Source: an uncultured Acidobacteriota bacterium (GTDB lineage: Bacteria > Acidobacteriota > Thermoanaerobaculia > Gp7-AA8). From it: DNA of 56,351 nt. Under the pieces are notes generated by a model. It was not told the DNA's origin, made no database searches, and saw only the letters and a program-made list of their open reading frames with translations. Below, one piece after another: positions 18,831 to 28,087 of this stretch (position 1 is its first letter; each line of letters starts with the position of its first letter). Both the position numbers and the translations under genes were made by a program. The stretch covers positions 1 to 56,351 of the forward strand of contig CALMZP010000132.1 in the NCBI GenBank assembly GCA_937870635.1, written 5' to 3'.

Positions 18831-19694
18831 TCATGATTCAGACCACTTCGCCAGCGCTTCGGCCAGCATCCGGTCAGGCGTGTCGAGTTCCACCTTCAGC
18901 CCCAGATGGGCCAGAGCGGTGGCGAGCGTCTCGCCGATGCGGCGCTCATCGAGCGACTCCAGCGGCAGCGCGCTGTCGCGTTTGCCGAGCTTCGTTCCAT
19001 CCGGGGCAAGCACCAGCGGCAGATGGCCGTACTCCGGCTTGGGATATCCGAGGGCTTCCTGAAGGGCGATCTGGCGCAAGGTCGATGGCAGAAGGTCCGC
19101 TCCGCGCACGACCTGCGTGACACCCTGCGCCGCGTCATCGACGACCACTGCCAGCTGATACGCGAAAACACCGTCGGCGCGCCTGATCACGAAATCGCCG
19201 GTCGATTCGGCAACGTTCTCCTTGATCGGTCCGAGGAGCAGGTCGTGAAAGCTCACGATCCGATCGGGCGCTCGGAATCGGATGGCACGCGCCACGCGTC
19301 CGGGCGGAATCCCGTTGCGACACGTCCCCGGATAAGTGCGCTCGATCGGATCGCCTGCTGCCGGCGCCGACGCCGCCCGCTGCAGCTCCGCGCGGGAACA
19401 CGCGCAGTCGAAGACGAGGTCCTTCGCCCGCAGCGCCGCAATCGCCTCTTCGTAGAGGGATAGACGCTGCGATTGATGGACGACCTCTCCGTCCCACCAC
19501 AGACCGTAGCGCCGCAGTGCATCCAGAATCTCCCGATCCGCACCAGGCACGACGCGCGGCGTATCGAGATCCTCCATGCGCACGAGCCAGCGCCCGCCTC
19601 GCGCCCGCGCATGAAGCCATGATCCCGCCGCCGCCACGAGGCTGCCGAGATGCAGCGGCCCTGTAGGTGATGGCGCAAATCGCCCGGCGAGCAT
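18831..19694 (-). CDS. gluQ: Glutamyl-Q tRNA(Asp) synthetase
   Basis: GluQRS attaches glutamate to queuosine in tRNA(Asp). It is a truncated glutamyl-tRNA synthetase: FAPSPTGPLHLGSL contains the HIGH-like motif, KLGKR the KMSKS-like motif, and a zinc site is formed by CAC (near residue 98) with Y-x3-C in TYPGTCRNG. Length 287 aa without an anticodon-binding domain is diagnostic. ATG 19694. An R4 repeat lies just upstream, leaving little room for an extended promoter. Confidence 0.93.
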   Translation of the reverse strand: MLAGRFAPSPTGPLHLGSLVAAAGSWLHARARGGRWLVRMEDLDTPRVVPGADREILDALRRYGLWWDGEVVHQSQRLSLYEEAIAALRAKDLVFDCACSRAELQRAASAPAAGDPIERTYPGTCRNGIPPGRVARAIRFRAPDRIVSFHDLLLGPIKENVAESTGDFVIRRADGVFAYQLAVVVDDAAQGVTQVVRGADLLPSTLRQIALQEALGYPKPEYGHLPLVLAPDGTKLGKRDSALPLESLDERRIGETLATALAHLGLKVELDTPDRMLAEALAKWSES

Positions 19695-19704
19695 TCGGGG
19701 AGAT

Positions 19705-19761
19705 GTTAACCGTTAACCATTAACCGTTAACCGTTAACGGTGAACGGTTAACGGTGAACGG
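19705..19761. repeat. R4 heptamer inverted repeat (CCGTTAA units)
   Basis: Tandem GTTAACC units (19705-19738) are followed by inverted GGTTAAC/GGTGAAC units (19737-19761) with almost no spacer. The unit itself is nearly palindromic around GTTAAC. It ends four bases before the glgP stop. Other copies are at 38078-38095 and 51906-51990. Confidence 0.88.
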
Positions 19762-19765
19762 ACCG

Positions 19766-22219
19766 TCACCTCTTCAGCAGCGGCACCTTCACCGGCTCGG
19801 CCTTCCAGATCTCCTTCGCGTATTCCGCGATGGTGCGGTCGGACGAAAAGAACGCGCTCCGCGCGACATTGAGGATCGATTTGCGGTTCCACGAGTCGCG
19901 ATCCAGCCACGTGCCGGCGGCCTCTTCCTGCTTGTCGACATAGGAGCGGAAGTCGGCGCAGTGGAAGTAACGATCGTTCGCCGTCAGGATGTCGACGATG
20001 GGACGGTATTCACCGTTGCGCAGACCGGCAATCGTCTGGACGACGCGCCCAAGCTCGGGGTCCGCCTCGATGAATGCCTGCGGCCGATACCCTTCCCGGC
20101 GCAGCGCATCGATCTCCTCGGTCGTCTTGCCGAAGACGAACATGTTTTCCGGCTCGACGTCAGCGCGGATCTCGATGTTCGCGCCGTCGAGAGTGCCGAT
20201 GATGATGCCGCCGTTCATGACCGCCTTCATGCACCCGGTTCCCGACGCTTCCGTACCGGCGGTGGAGATCTGCTCGGACAGCTCGGTTCCCGGAAAGAGG
20301 ATCTCGGCGCACGAGACGTCGTAGTTCGGGACGAAGACCACGTTGAGCTTCGCCGCGATCCGCGGGCTTCGATGCACGAGCGCGGAGATGTCGTGGATCA
20401 GCCGGATGATGAGCTTCGCCATGTGGTAGCTCGGCGCGGCCTTCCCCGCGAAGATGATTGTGCGCGGGACGATGTCTTTTCCGTCGGTGATCCGGTTGCA
20501 CAGCGCGATGGCGTGCATCGCGTTGAGGAGCTGCCGTTTGTACTCATGAATCCGCTTGATCTGCACGTCGAAGATCGAGTCGGGGTCCACATCGACCGTC
20601 TGGCGCTTCCTCAGCCACCGGACGAGCAGTTCCTTTCGCCGCCGCTTCACCGCTTCCCATCGTTCACGGAAGGACGCATCCTCTGCGAGCGGTTCGAGCG
20701 CCGTCACCCGCACGAAATCTCTCGGCCACTCTTCTCCGGCGACCTCCGTCAGCAGCGCGGAGAGCTCGGGGTTGCACTGATACAGCCAGCGTCGAGGCGT
20801 CACGCCATTCGTCTTGTTCGTGAACTTGCGGGGATAAAACTGGTGGAAGTCGCGGAAGATCTTGTTCTTCAGCAGCTGTGAGTGGAGCATGGCCACGCCA
20901 TTGACGCTGTGGCTGCCGACGACGGCCAGGTGGGCCATCCGCACATTGCCGTTTCCGTCGTCGACGATCGACATGCGCCGTACCCGGTCTTCGCTGCGTG
21001 GATCGTCGGCAATGAGCGCCGCCCGAAACCGCCGATCGATCTCGTCGATGATCTGCATATGCCTCGGCAAAAGGCGCTGCAGGAGTTCCCGCGGCCAGGT
21101 TTCCAGCGCCTCCGGCAGAACGGTGTGGTTCGTGTACGCGAACACCCGCTCGCAAATCCACCAGGCGCGGTCCCAATCCAGCCCTTCGTCATCGATGAGA
21201 ATGCGCATCATCTCGGGAATCGCGATCGTCGGATGCGTATCGTTGAGCTGGATGGCAACCTTGTCCGGCAGATCCTCCCAGGCCCGGCCGGGATATTTGG
21301 TGAAGCGCCGCAGCACATCCTGGATCGTCGCCGAGGTGAAGAAGTACTGCTGCTTGAGCCGCAGCTCGCGGCCGGCATACTGATCGTCCGGCGGATAGAG
21401 GACCTTCGAGATGTTCTCGGTCTTGTTCTTGTCCTCGACGGCCGCTACGTACGCGCCTGCATTGAATTGTGCGAGATCGAACTCGCGGCTCGACTTCGCG
21501 GCCCACAGCCGCAGCGAATTGACCGTGTCGTTCCGAAAGCCAGGGACGGCGATGTCGTAGGCCATCGCGTAGACCTCTTCGCAGTCGACCCACCGGTACC
21601 TGCCCCGTCCATGATCGTCCGTGACGTGCTCGACGCGGCCGAAGAACTTCACCGGGAAAAGCACATCGGGGCGCGCGACCTCCCACGGATTGCCGTAGCG
21701 CAGCCAGCTGTCGGGCGACTCGGTCTGCACTCCGTCGACGATTCGCTGACGGAAGATGCCGTATTCGTAGCGGATTCCGTAGCCGTAGAACGGGATGCCG
21801 AGCGTCGCCGCCGAGTCGAGGAAGCACGCTGCGAGCCGGCCCAGGCCACCGTTACCAAGCCCGGCATCGCTCTCCCGCTCGGCGAGGTCGTCGAGCTCGT
21901 ACCCGACGCGGTTCATCGCCTCGACGTGTTCCTTTTCCGCGCCGAGGTTCACGACGCTGCTGACGAGAAGGCGGCCGAGGAGAAATTCGAGCGAAAGGTA
22001 GTAAACGCGCTTGGCGTCGACGCGATAGTACTTGTCCTGCGTGGCGAACCAACGGTCCATGAGGCGGTCGCGCACCGCATAAGCCAGAGCGTGGAACGCA
22101 TCGAGATCCGTCGCGTTGAACTGGTCGCGCGCGACCGAATACATCATCCGTTTCGCGAACGTGTCGATGATCGACTCGGGGTCGATGCCCTTCGGAACCG
22201 GCTTCGGAATGTTCGGCAT
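19766..22219 (-). CDS. glgP: Glycogen/starch/alpha-glucan phosphorylase
   Basis: An 817-aa GT35 phosphorylase releasing glucose-1-phosphate from alpha-1,4-glucans. Characteristic regions are YYLSLEFLLGRLL, GNGGLGRLAACFLDS, ATLGIPFYGYGIRYEYG, the TNHTVLPEALE region and the PLP-lysine site SGTGCMKAVMNGG. Length is the usual 800-840 aa. ATG 22219 (MPNIPKPVPKGIDPES) is chosen; the frame stays open further upstream only because it reads through an R2 heptamer repeat (peptide IQNPKSKI), which should not be included. No glycogen synthase or debranching genes are nearby. Confidence 0.95.
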   Translation of the reverse strand: MPNIPKPVPKGIDPESIIDTFAKRMMYSVARDQFNATDLDAFHALAYAVRDRLMDRWFATQDKYYRVDAKRVYYLSLEFLLGRLLVSSVVNLGAEKEHVEAMNRVGYELDDLAERESDAGLGNGGLGRLAACFLDSAATLGIPFYGYGIRYEYGIFRQRIVDGVQTESPDSWLRYGNPWEVARPDVLFPVKFFGRVEHVTDDHGRGRYRWVDCEEVYAMAYDIAVPGFRNDTVNSLRLWAAKSSREFDLAQFNAGAYVAAVEDKNKTENISKVLYPPDDQYAGRELRLKQQYFFTSATIQDVLRRFTKYPGRAWEDLPDKVAIQLNDTHPTIAIPEMMRILIDDEGLDWDRAWWICERVFAYTNHTVLPEALETWPRELLQRLLPRHMQIIDEIDRRFRAALIADDPRSEDRVRRMSIVDDGNGNVRMAHLAVVGSHSVNGVAMLHSQLLKNKIFRDFHQFYPRKFTNKTNGVTPRRWLYQCNPELSALLTEVAGEEWPRDFVRVTALEPLAEDASFRERWEAVKRRRKELLVRWLRKRQTVDVDPDSIFDVQIKRIHEYKRQLLNAMHAIALCNRITDGKDIVPRTIIFAGKAAPSYHMAKLIIRLIHDISALVHRSPRIAAKLNVVFVPNYDVSCAEILFPGTELSEQISTAGTEASGTGCMKAVMNGGIIIGTLDGANIEIRADVEPENMFVFGKTTEEIDALRREGYRPQAFIEADPELGRVVQTIAGLRNGEYRPIVDILTANDRYFHCADFRSYVDKQEEAAGTWLDRDSWNRKSILNVARSAFFSSDRTIAEYAKEIWKAEPVKVPLLKR

Positions 22220-22222
22220 TCT

Positions 22223-22299
22223 TATTTTAGATTTTGGATTTTGGATTCGATTGAACACGATAATCCAAATCCAAAATCTAAAATCCAAAATCCAAAATC
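22223..22299. repeat. R2 heptamer inverted repeat (GGATTTT units) between glgP and fahA
   Basis: Tandem TTTTGGA units (22223-22248) face ATCCAAA units (22262-22299) across a 13-nt spacer. The far end supplies the TGA stop codon of the fumarylacetoacetase gene, and the near end lies four bases from the glgP start codon. Confidence 0.9.
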
Positions 22300-23557
22300 A
22301 GTCCAGCCTCGCCGCGAGCACGGTCCCCCGGCATTCCCCGAACCCGATGCGCACGGCGCCTTCCCGTTCGCACCAGCCGCGCATGATCACTTCGTCGCCG
22401 TCACAGAGGAACGCGCGGCTCTCGCCGGTCGGCAGTTCGATCGGCTCCGTGCCGCGCCACGCGCGCTCGAGAAGAGAGCCGCGCGAATCTCTTGCGGGGC
22501 CGGAGACGGTTCCGCTGGCGATCAGATCGCCGGGGCGAAGGTTGCAGCCGTTGGACGTGTGATGCGCGATGAGTTGCGCGATCGTCCAGTACATGTCCCG
22601 GAAGTTGCCGCGGCTCAACGTCAGCGGGTCGATCTTCTCGTCTTTCATGCGCTGCGACTGGATCGATACCTCCAGCGTGAGATCGATGGCGCGGTCTTCG
22701 TCGAACGACAGATAGGTCAAGGGCTGAGGATCGTCAGCCGCGCGCGGAGGAACCGCGACGCGAAACGGCTCGAGAGCATCGAGTGTGACGATCCACGGCG
22801 AGATCGTCGTCGCGAAATTCTTGGCGAGGAATGGCCCCAGGGGCTGGTACTCCCAGGTCTGGATGTCGCGCGCCGACCAGTCGTTCACGAGGCACAGGCC
22901 GAACACATTCTCTTCGGCATCGTGAATGTGAATCGGATCACCCGCGGCGTTGCCCCGGGAGATAAAGGCGCCGACTTCCATCTCGTAATCGAGACGCCGC
23001 GAGGCGCCGAACCGCGGCGGCGCCGTCGCATCATCACGCGTCTGGCCGACAGGCCGCCGAAACGGCGTGCCGCTCACGACGATCGAAGAGGCCCTGCCGT
23101 GGTAGCCGATCGGGATCCACTTGTAGTTCGGCAGCAGCGGGTTGTCCGGACGAAACATCGAGCCGACGTTGGTCGCGTGATGGAGCGAGGCATAGAAGTC
23201 CGTATAGTCGCCGATCGCGCACGGAAGAAGCATCTCGACGTCTCGCTGCGCGACGAGATGCTTCGACACCGCTTCACGATCCCCATTGCCATCCGACAGC
23301 AGCTCGACGAGCCGCGAACGAAGCTTCCGCGCCGCGTCGCGGCCGCGTGACATCAGCTCGTTGAGAGTGTTGCGTGTACACGACCATTCGCTGATGAGCC
23401 CCGCCGCCTGGCATCCGGCGAGATCGAGCACGTGATCGCCAATCGCCGCGCCGATCCTTCCCTCACCCGCGCCGAGGCGGAAGACGCCGAAAGGGAGGTT
23501 TTCGAGAGGGAAATCGCGATGTCCGTTTGCTGATTCGACCCAGCTGCTCAAAGCCAC
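22298..23557 (-). CDS. fahA: Fumarylacetoacetase
   Basis: The last enzyme of tyrosine breakdown, hydrolysing fumarylacetoacetate to fumarate and acetoacetate. Metal ligands are seen in DYTDFYAS (Asp), DYEMEVGAF (two Glu) and NDWSARDIQ (Asp); the catalytic His lies in SLHHATNVG. The N-terminal SH3-like region DFPLENLPFGVF and the C-terminal GDEVIMRGWCE match full-length enzymes (419 aa). Start GTG 23557 overlaps the upstream gene by ten bases. The stop codon is part of an R2 repeat. Confidence 0.95.
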   Translation of the reverse strand: MALSSWVESANGHRDFPLENLPFGVFRLGAGEGRIGAAIGDHVLDLAGCQAAGLISEWSCTRNTLNELMSRGRDAARKLRSRLVELLSDGNGDREAVSKHLVAQRDVEMLLPCAIGDYTDFYASLHHATNVGSMFRPDNPLLPNYKWIPIGYHGRASSIVVSGTPFRRPVGQTRDDATAPPRFGASRRLDYEMEVGAFISRGNAAGDPIHIHDAEENVFGLCLVNDWSARDIQTWEYQPLGPFLAKNFATTISPWIVTLDALEPFRVAVPPRAADDPQPLTYLSFDEDRAIDLTLEVSIQSQRMKDEKIDPLTLSRGNFRDMYWTIAQLIAHHTSNGCNLRPGDLIASGTVSGPARDSRGSLLERAWRGTEPIELPTGESRAFLCDGDEVIMRGWCEREGAVRIGFGECRGTVLAARLD

Positions 23558-24318
23558 CCTGACTCCTTGAGATCGGCGATCGGCTCCTCGAAGGAGCACG
23601 ATCCGAACGAGATCGCGAACTGTTCCCGCAGCCGGACGAGCTCCTCCGACGTCACGCGGAGGTCGTGCCACCAGAGGCCACCGTCGTCGAATGCGAACGC
23701 GCGCGGATTTTCCTCGAGGAGGATCTGCGTGGCGAACCGCGGCAGCGCCGCGGCGATGAAAACGTTCAGAAAGCCGTGCATCGTCGCCACCGGAGCATCG
23801 GCTTCATACGTCAGCGGACGCACGCAGCGAATCGGATGATGCAGGCCCGCCGTCGCCTTGAACGCCAGATTGCGGTCGCGGCAGCCCTGGATGAAGAGCG
23901 CCACCTTCTCGGCCGCCGGAACCCCATCCGGGATCACGCCGCCGGTCCGGATCTTTGCGCGAAGCCCGTGCTGCGCGATGGCGTCGAGCAGGTTGACGTC
24001 CGCTACCTCGACATAAACGGTGCGATTCCCTCGAACGGCGGCGATCCGCCGGACGTCCTCTTCGGTCGCCGCCTTCATCTCGACGACATCCACCGCGGGC
24101 AGGTTTTCGGGCGTCGCCAGAACGGACACGGAGAACGTCCGCGGCACCTCCGCGAGACGCTCCGCCTGCACGACGAAACGGCCGAGGGCCCAGGCGAATG
24201 GACCGCGCCGGTATCGGTCGTAGTTGGCCACGGCCTCTTCCATCGGGAGCGAGGCCGGCGGGAACAACCCGGCGTAATCGATCAGGCCGTCCAGCAGAAT
24301 CTTCAGCGATCGGCTCAC
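23548..24318 (-). CDS. Conserved unknown protein coupled to homogentisate genes
   Basis: This 256-aa protein is not recognised as a named enzyme. It is cytosolic by appearance (no signal peptide or membrane segment). Visible features are [20 protein letters not shown] at the N-terminus, alternating strand-helix spacing suggestive of a TIM barrel, and conserved-looking loops [24 protein letters not shown], and [12 protein letters not shown]. Its GTG 24318 overlaps the hmgA stop (GTGA) and its end overlaps fahA by ten bases, so it is translated with them. Maleylacetoacetate isomerase, which should act between these two enzymes, is absent from the window; whether this protein fills that step is only a hypothesis. 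Confidence 0.75.
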   Translation of the reverse strand: MSRSLKILLDGLIDYAGLFPPASLPMEEAVANYDRYRRGPFAWALGRFVVQAERLAEVPRTFSVSVLATPENLPAVDVVEMKAATEEDVRRIAAVRGNRTVYVEVADVNLLDAIAQHGLRAKIRTGGVIPDGVPAAEKVALFIQGCRDRNLAFKATAGLHHPIRCVRPLTYEADAPVATMHGFLNVFIAAALPRFATQILLEENPRAFAFDDGGLWWHDLRVTSEELVRLREQFAISFGSCSFEEPIADLKESGWL

Positions 24319-25595
24319 GGCTTGTCCGGATTGAAATGTTTCGCGAGGCCCTGCCAGCACTCGAAATAGTCGCGCTGCAGATGCTCGGATTCGAGGGCGA
24401 GCGCCGTCGGCCGCAGCGCATAGCGCGTCTCGAACATGAAGGCCAGGGTGTCGTCGACGTACTGCGGCGCAAGCTTGGCCTTCGACGCCTTTTCGAACGT
24501 CGCGGCGTCGGGACCGTGCGCCGACATGCAGTTGTGCAGGCTCGCCCCACCCGGCAGAAATCCCTCGGCCTTGGCGTCGTACTCACCGGAGATCAGCCCC
24601 ATGTACTCGTTCATGAAGTTGCGGTGAAAGTACGGCGGCCGGAAGGTGTGCTGCGCCACCATCCATCGCGGGGGGAAGATGACGAAATCGAGATTGGCGA
24701 CCCCCGGCAGTTCGGACGGCGACGTGAGAACCGTGAAGATCGACGGATCGGGGTGATCGAACGACACGGTGTTGATCGCGTTGAATCGATGAAGGTCGTA
24801 CTTGTACGGGGCGTAGTTGCCGTGCCAGGCGACCACGTCGAGTGGCGAGTGATCGATCTTCGCAGCCCACATGTTGCCCGCAAACTTCGCGATGATCTCG
24901 TAGTCTCCGTCCACATCCTCGTACGCGGCGACCGGCGTGAGGAAGTCGCGCGAATTCGCCAGGCCGTTCGCCCCGATGGGACCGAGGTCGGGGAGGCGCA
25001 GGAGGGCGCCGAAGTTCTCGCACACATAGCCGCGCGCCAGGTGATCGGGCAGTTCGACGCGGAACTTGATGCCTCGCTGAATGACGACGATCTCTCCCGG
25101 CCCGGCATCGATGATGCCGAACTCGGTCGCGATGCGCAGGCTGCCTTCCTGTGGAACGATCAGGAGCTCGCCGTCCGCGTCGTAGAACACGCGCTTCTCC
25201 ATCGAGCTGCTGCAGGTATAGACGTAAACGGCGATGCCCATCGTCGCCGCGGCGCTGCCGGTGCCACAGATTTTCTGGAGGCCGTCGACGAAGTCGGTCG
25301 GCGAGGTCGGGATCGGAAACGGATCCCATCGAAGCTGGTTTGGCGTTCCGTCGAGGAGAACGGCGCCCTGATCGTAGGCGCGGAACGGCTCGTGCGTGAC
25401 CGATGGACGGATCCGATACAGCCAGGACCGGCGGTTGAGCGCGCGCGGAACGGTGAACGGCGTTCCACTCAGCTGCTCCGCATACAGCCCGTAAGACACA
25501 CGCTGCGGTGAATTCTGGCCCGGCGGCAGCGCGCCGGGGAGTGCCTCGCTCGCGAAATCGTTGCCGAAACCCGACAGGTACTGACGCTCGGACAT
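24315..25595 (-). CDS. hmgA: Homogentisate 1,2-dioxygenase
   Basis: A cupin-type, Fe(II), oxygen-dependent enzyme opening the homogentisate ring. The N-terminus [19 protein letters not shown] is diagnostic. Iron ligands are in [14 protein letters not shown] (His and Glu) and MSAHGPD (His); a further conserved segment is [19 protein letters not shown]. Length 426 aa is typical. ATG 25595. First gene of a three-gene coupled unit hmgA-unknown-fahA. Confidence 0.97.
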   Translation of the reverse strand: MSERQYLSGFGNDFASEALPGALPPGQNSPQRVSYGLYAEQLSGTPFTVPRALNRRSWLYRIRPSVTHEPFRAYDQGAVLLDGTPNQLRWDPFPIPTSPTDFVDGLQKICGTGSAAATMGIAVYVYTCSSSMEKRVFYDADGELLIVPQEGSLRIATEFGIIDAGPGEIVVIQRGIKFRVELPDHLARGYVCENFGALLRLPDLGPIGANGLANSRDFLTPVAAYEDVDGDYEIIAKFAGNMWAAKIDHSPLDVVAWHGNYAPYKYDLHRFNAINTVSFDHPDPSIFTVLTSPSELPGVANLDFVIFPPRWMVAQHTFRPPYFHRNFMNEYMGLISGEYDAKAEGFLPGGASLHNCMSAHGPDAATFEKASKAKLAPQYVDDTLAFMFETRYALRPTALALESEHLQRDYFECWQGLAKHFNPDKP

Positions 25596-25611
25596 CGGCG
25601 CTAGCTTAGCT

Positions 25612-25778
25612 TAGGACCTAGGACCTTGGACCTTGGACCTTGGCACTTCACGGGCAGGAACTCGCAAGATGGGACCCCAGGTCGTTCTGCTGCGATTCGA
25701 CCCTTCGACCTTCGATTTTTTTCTCGCTGATCTCGAAGCGAATCGTCCCAAGGTCTAAGGTCCAAGGTCCAGGGTCCG
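25612..25778. repeat. R3 heptamer inverted repeat (GGACCTT units)
   Basis: Four tandem GGACCTT-type units (25612-25645) face inverted AAGGTCC units (25748-25778). The spacer includes GATTCGACCCTTCGACCTTC (about 25695-25714), shared with the centre of the R3 copy at 15399-15563. The right edge touches the stop codon of the helicase gene. Confidence 0.88.
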
Positions 25779-27092
25779 TTACGGACGGCGGCGCGCCGGC
25801 TTCGACTGGAAAGGCCGCTGCGCAGGACGCGCTGAAGGACGCTCGGGACGGCTCGATCCGGACGGCCGGCTGCCGCGCTGCGCCGGACGGGATTGCTGCT
25901 GGAACCGGCGCGGACGATCCGCGAAGAGCGCTGCTTCCGCGCGGTCCTCGGGCGCTTCCGTGTAATCGAAATCGGTCGCCTTCTTGCGGGGGATGCCCCG
26001 GCTAATGAACTTCTCGAGTGCGCGGAGCGTCGACAGATCATCGGGCGTGATGAAGCTGATCGCGTCGCCGATCGCCTGCGCCCTCCCCGTCCGTCCGATG
26101 CGATGCACATAATCCTCAGGCTGCGGCGGGAAGTCGAAGTTCACGACGTGAGAGATCCCTTCGACGTCGATTCCGCGTGCCGCAATGTCGGTCGCGACGA
26201 GAACGCGCACCGTGCCGCTCTTGAAAGCCTTGAGGGCGGCCAGGCGCTGGTTCTGACTGCGGTTGGAGTGGAGCGTCGCGGTCGTGATTCCGGCCGCCGT
26301 CAATTTGCGCGCGATCTTGTCCGCACCATGTTTCGTGCGTGAGAAGACGAGCACCGACTCGAGTCCCTGGTCGCGCAAAAGATGGAGGAGCAGGGCGAGC
26401 TTGCGGCTCTTCGGAACCTCGTAAACGAGCTGTTCGACGCTCTCGGCGGGGTTGGCCCTCTTGCCAACCTGGACGACCTGAGGCGACTTCTGGAACTCAT
26501 GGGTGAGTGCCTCGATCTCCTTGGAGAGCGTGGCTGAGAACATGAGCGTCTGCCGCTTCTGCGGCAGCTTGCGGATGATCTGGCGGATCGAGGGAAGGAA
26601 TCCCATGTCCAGCATGCGATCGGCTTCGTCGAGGACCGCCACTTCCACGAGCGAGAAGTCGACGTGGCCCTGCTGCATGAGATCGATCAGGCGTCCCGGC
26701 GTGGCGATGACGATCTCGGTGCCGGCGCGCAACGCCTTGATCTGAGGCTGTTCTCCGACACCGCCGAAGACGGTGGCACAGCGAAGGCGGGTGTGCCGTG
26801 AATAGGCGCGTACGTTTTCTTCGATCTGTACGACGAGCTCGCGGGTCGGCGCCACGATGAGCGCGCGCATCCCCCGCCGGCCCATTGCGGAGCCGTGAGT
26901 GGTCAGGTTCTGAAGAATCGGGAGGACGAAGGCAGCCGTCTTGCCGGTCCCGGTCTGCGCGATGCCGATGACATCGTGGCCGGAAAGGACGACGGGGATT
27001 GCTTTGGTCTGGATGGGGGTCGGCTCTGTGTAACCGACTTCGCGGACTGCTTTGGTGATGCTCGGGCCAAGGCCCAGTGCTGTAAACGGCAT
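25779..27092 (-). CDS. DEAD-box RNA helicase (RhlE-like)
   Basis: An ATP-dependent RNA helicase of 437 aa. Motifs in order: Q motif PTPIQTKAIP, motif I AQTGTGKT (45-52), PTRELV, motif II VLDEADRM, motif III SAT, then in the second RecA domain VLVFSRTKHGAD, ATDIAARGIDV and HRIGRTGR. A basic, Arg/Pro/Ser/Gln-rich tail of about 60 residues (to PARRRP) likely binds RNA, as in RhlE proteins. ATG 27092 gives MPFTALGLGPSI, the usual beginning; longer frames have no homology. Likely role in ribosome assembly or mRNA decay. Confidence 0.94.
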   Translation of the reverse strand: MPFTALGLGPSITKAVREVGYTEPTPIQTKAIPVVLSGHDVIGIAQTGTGKTAAFVLPILQNLTTHGSAMGRRGMRALIVAPTRELVVQIEENVRAYSRHTRLRCATVFGGVGEQPQIKALRAGTEIVIATPGRLIDLMQQGHVDFSLVEVAVLDEADRMLDMGFLPSIRQIIRKLPQKRQTLMFSATLSKEIEALTHEFQKSPQVVQVGKRANPAESVEQLVYEVPKSRKLALLLHLLRDQGLESVLVFSRTKHGADKIARKLTAAGITTATLHSNRSQNQRLAALKAFKSGTVRVLVATDIAARGIDVEGISHVVNFDFPPQPEDYVHRIGRTGRAQAIGDAISFITPDDLSTLRALEKFISRGIPRKKATDFDYTEAPEDRAEAALFADRPRRFQQQSRPAQRGSRPSGSSRPERPSARPAQRPFQSKPARRRP

Positions 27093-27133
27093 AAGTGTCG
27101 CGCAACCAGAAGTTAGCGTGACTAATTTCGCCG

Positions 27134-27880
27134 TCAGCGCCGGACGCCCCGATACTCGGAAAGGATGCCCCACTTCACGTCGCGACGCACCTCGTCGAAT
27201 CCGGCGCGGCGCAGGGCATCCAGAATCACGGGCGGCGGGACGCACGATTCTGTCGTTTCCCAGTAATAGCGCATCATCCGTGCGGTGTCCCGTCGGCGCG
27301 TGCTGAGCCTCGCGATGAGCGGCGCAATCGTTCCCATGTAGAGACGAAGGAGCGCCCGACCAACCGAGGACTGAGGCATGGTGATCTCCATGATCACGAG
27401 CTGACCCCCGTTCCTCAGCACCCGTCGATACTCACGAAACGCCGCGCGAAGGTCTGACACATGACGCAGCGCGTAACCCATCGTGAGCATGTCGAACATC
27501 TCGTCACGGATCGGGAGCGCCTCGCCGACCGCGCGGATGAACTCTGCATCGGCCTTCCGCTTGGCGACATGCAGCATCCCGCCGCTCGGGTCGACCCCGA
27601 CCACGAGCCCCGACTTCGTGACGATCTCGCGAGCCACGGCAGCAACCGGGCCGGTGCCCGTGGCGACATCGAGCACGCGCATCCCTTCCTTCAATCCCGC
27701 GCCGCGCAGCACCTCGCCGCGATACCAGTAACCCGATCCGAAGGAGAGGATGCCGTTCACACGGTCGTAATCGCGCGAGCCCTTGTCGAAGAGATCGTTG
27801 ACCGCGCGCTGCCGGTCACGGTCATCGTCGTAGAAGGACGGAAGCGTCGGATGAGGAGCGATCGGTTCGGATGAAGTCAC
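27134..27880 (-). CDS. UbiE-family methyltransferase, second paralogue
   Basis: A 248-aa SAM-dependent methyltransferase of the UbiE/COQ5 family: FDKGSRDYDRVNGILSFGSG, motif I VLDVATGTGPVAAVA, MGYALRHVSDLRAAF in place of the FGIRNV signature, then RRVLRNGGQLVIMEITMP. It differs from the men-linked ubiE, so it may methylate another quinone or an unrelated substrate. Start uncertain: GTG 27880 is used; TTG codons at 27898 and 27889 would add six or three residues. It sits on the same strand as HPPD, separated by an R5 repeat. Confidence 0.8.
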   Translation of the reverse strand: MTSSEPIAPHPTLPSFYDDDRDRQRAVNDLFDKGSRDYDRVNGILSFGSGYWYRGEVLRGAGLKEGMRVLDVATGTGPVAAVAREIVTKSGLVVGVDPSGGMLHVAKRKADAEFIRAVGEALPIRDEMFDMLTMGYALRHVSDLRAAFREYRRVLRNGGQLVIMEITMPQSSVGRALLRLYMGTIAPLIARLSTRRRDTARMMRYYWETTESCVPPPVILDALRRAGFDEVRRDVKWGILSEYRGVRR

Positions 27881-27899
27881 GGGGCGCAATGGTAACAAC

Positions 27900-28085
27900 A
27901 GTGCTTGGTGCTTGGTGCTTGGTGATGCGTGCTGGGTGCTGGTTCCGGTGTCATCCCGAGCGTAGCGAGGGACCTGGGGGCGCGGGAGGCAGGAGGGAAG
28001 ATCTTCGAGCCACCCTTCCCCCAGATCCCTCGCTCACGCTCGGGATGACATATCCCAGCACTCAGCACCAAGCACCAAGCACCAG
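27900..28085. repeat. R5 nested inverted repeat (TGCTTGG heptamers around a CATCCCGAGCG palindrome)
   Basis: An outer pair consists of tandem GTGCTTG units (27900-27942) facing CACCAAG units (28055-28085). Nested inside is a second inverted pair, TGTCATCCCGAGCGTAGCGA (27949-27968) against CGCTCACGCTCGGGATGACA (28031-28050). It ends two bases from the HPPD stop. Inner and outer elements look like separate families stacked in one site. Confidence 0.88.
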
Positions 28086-28087
28086 CC

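Noticed and set aside
20882-23350. 822-codon plus-strand frame opposite glgP and fahA
   Set aside because: Antisense shadow with no recognisable motifs, and it crosses an R2 repeat.
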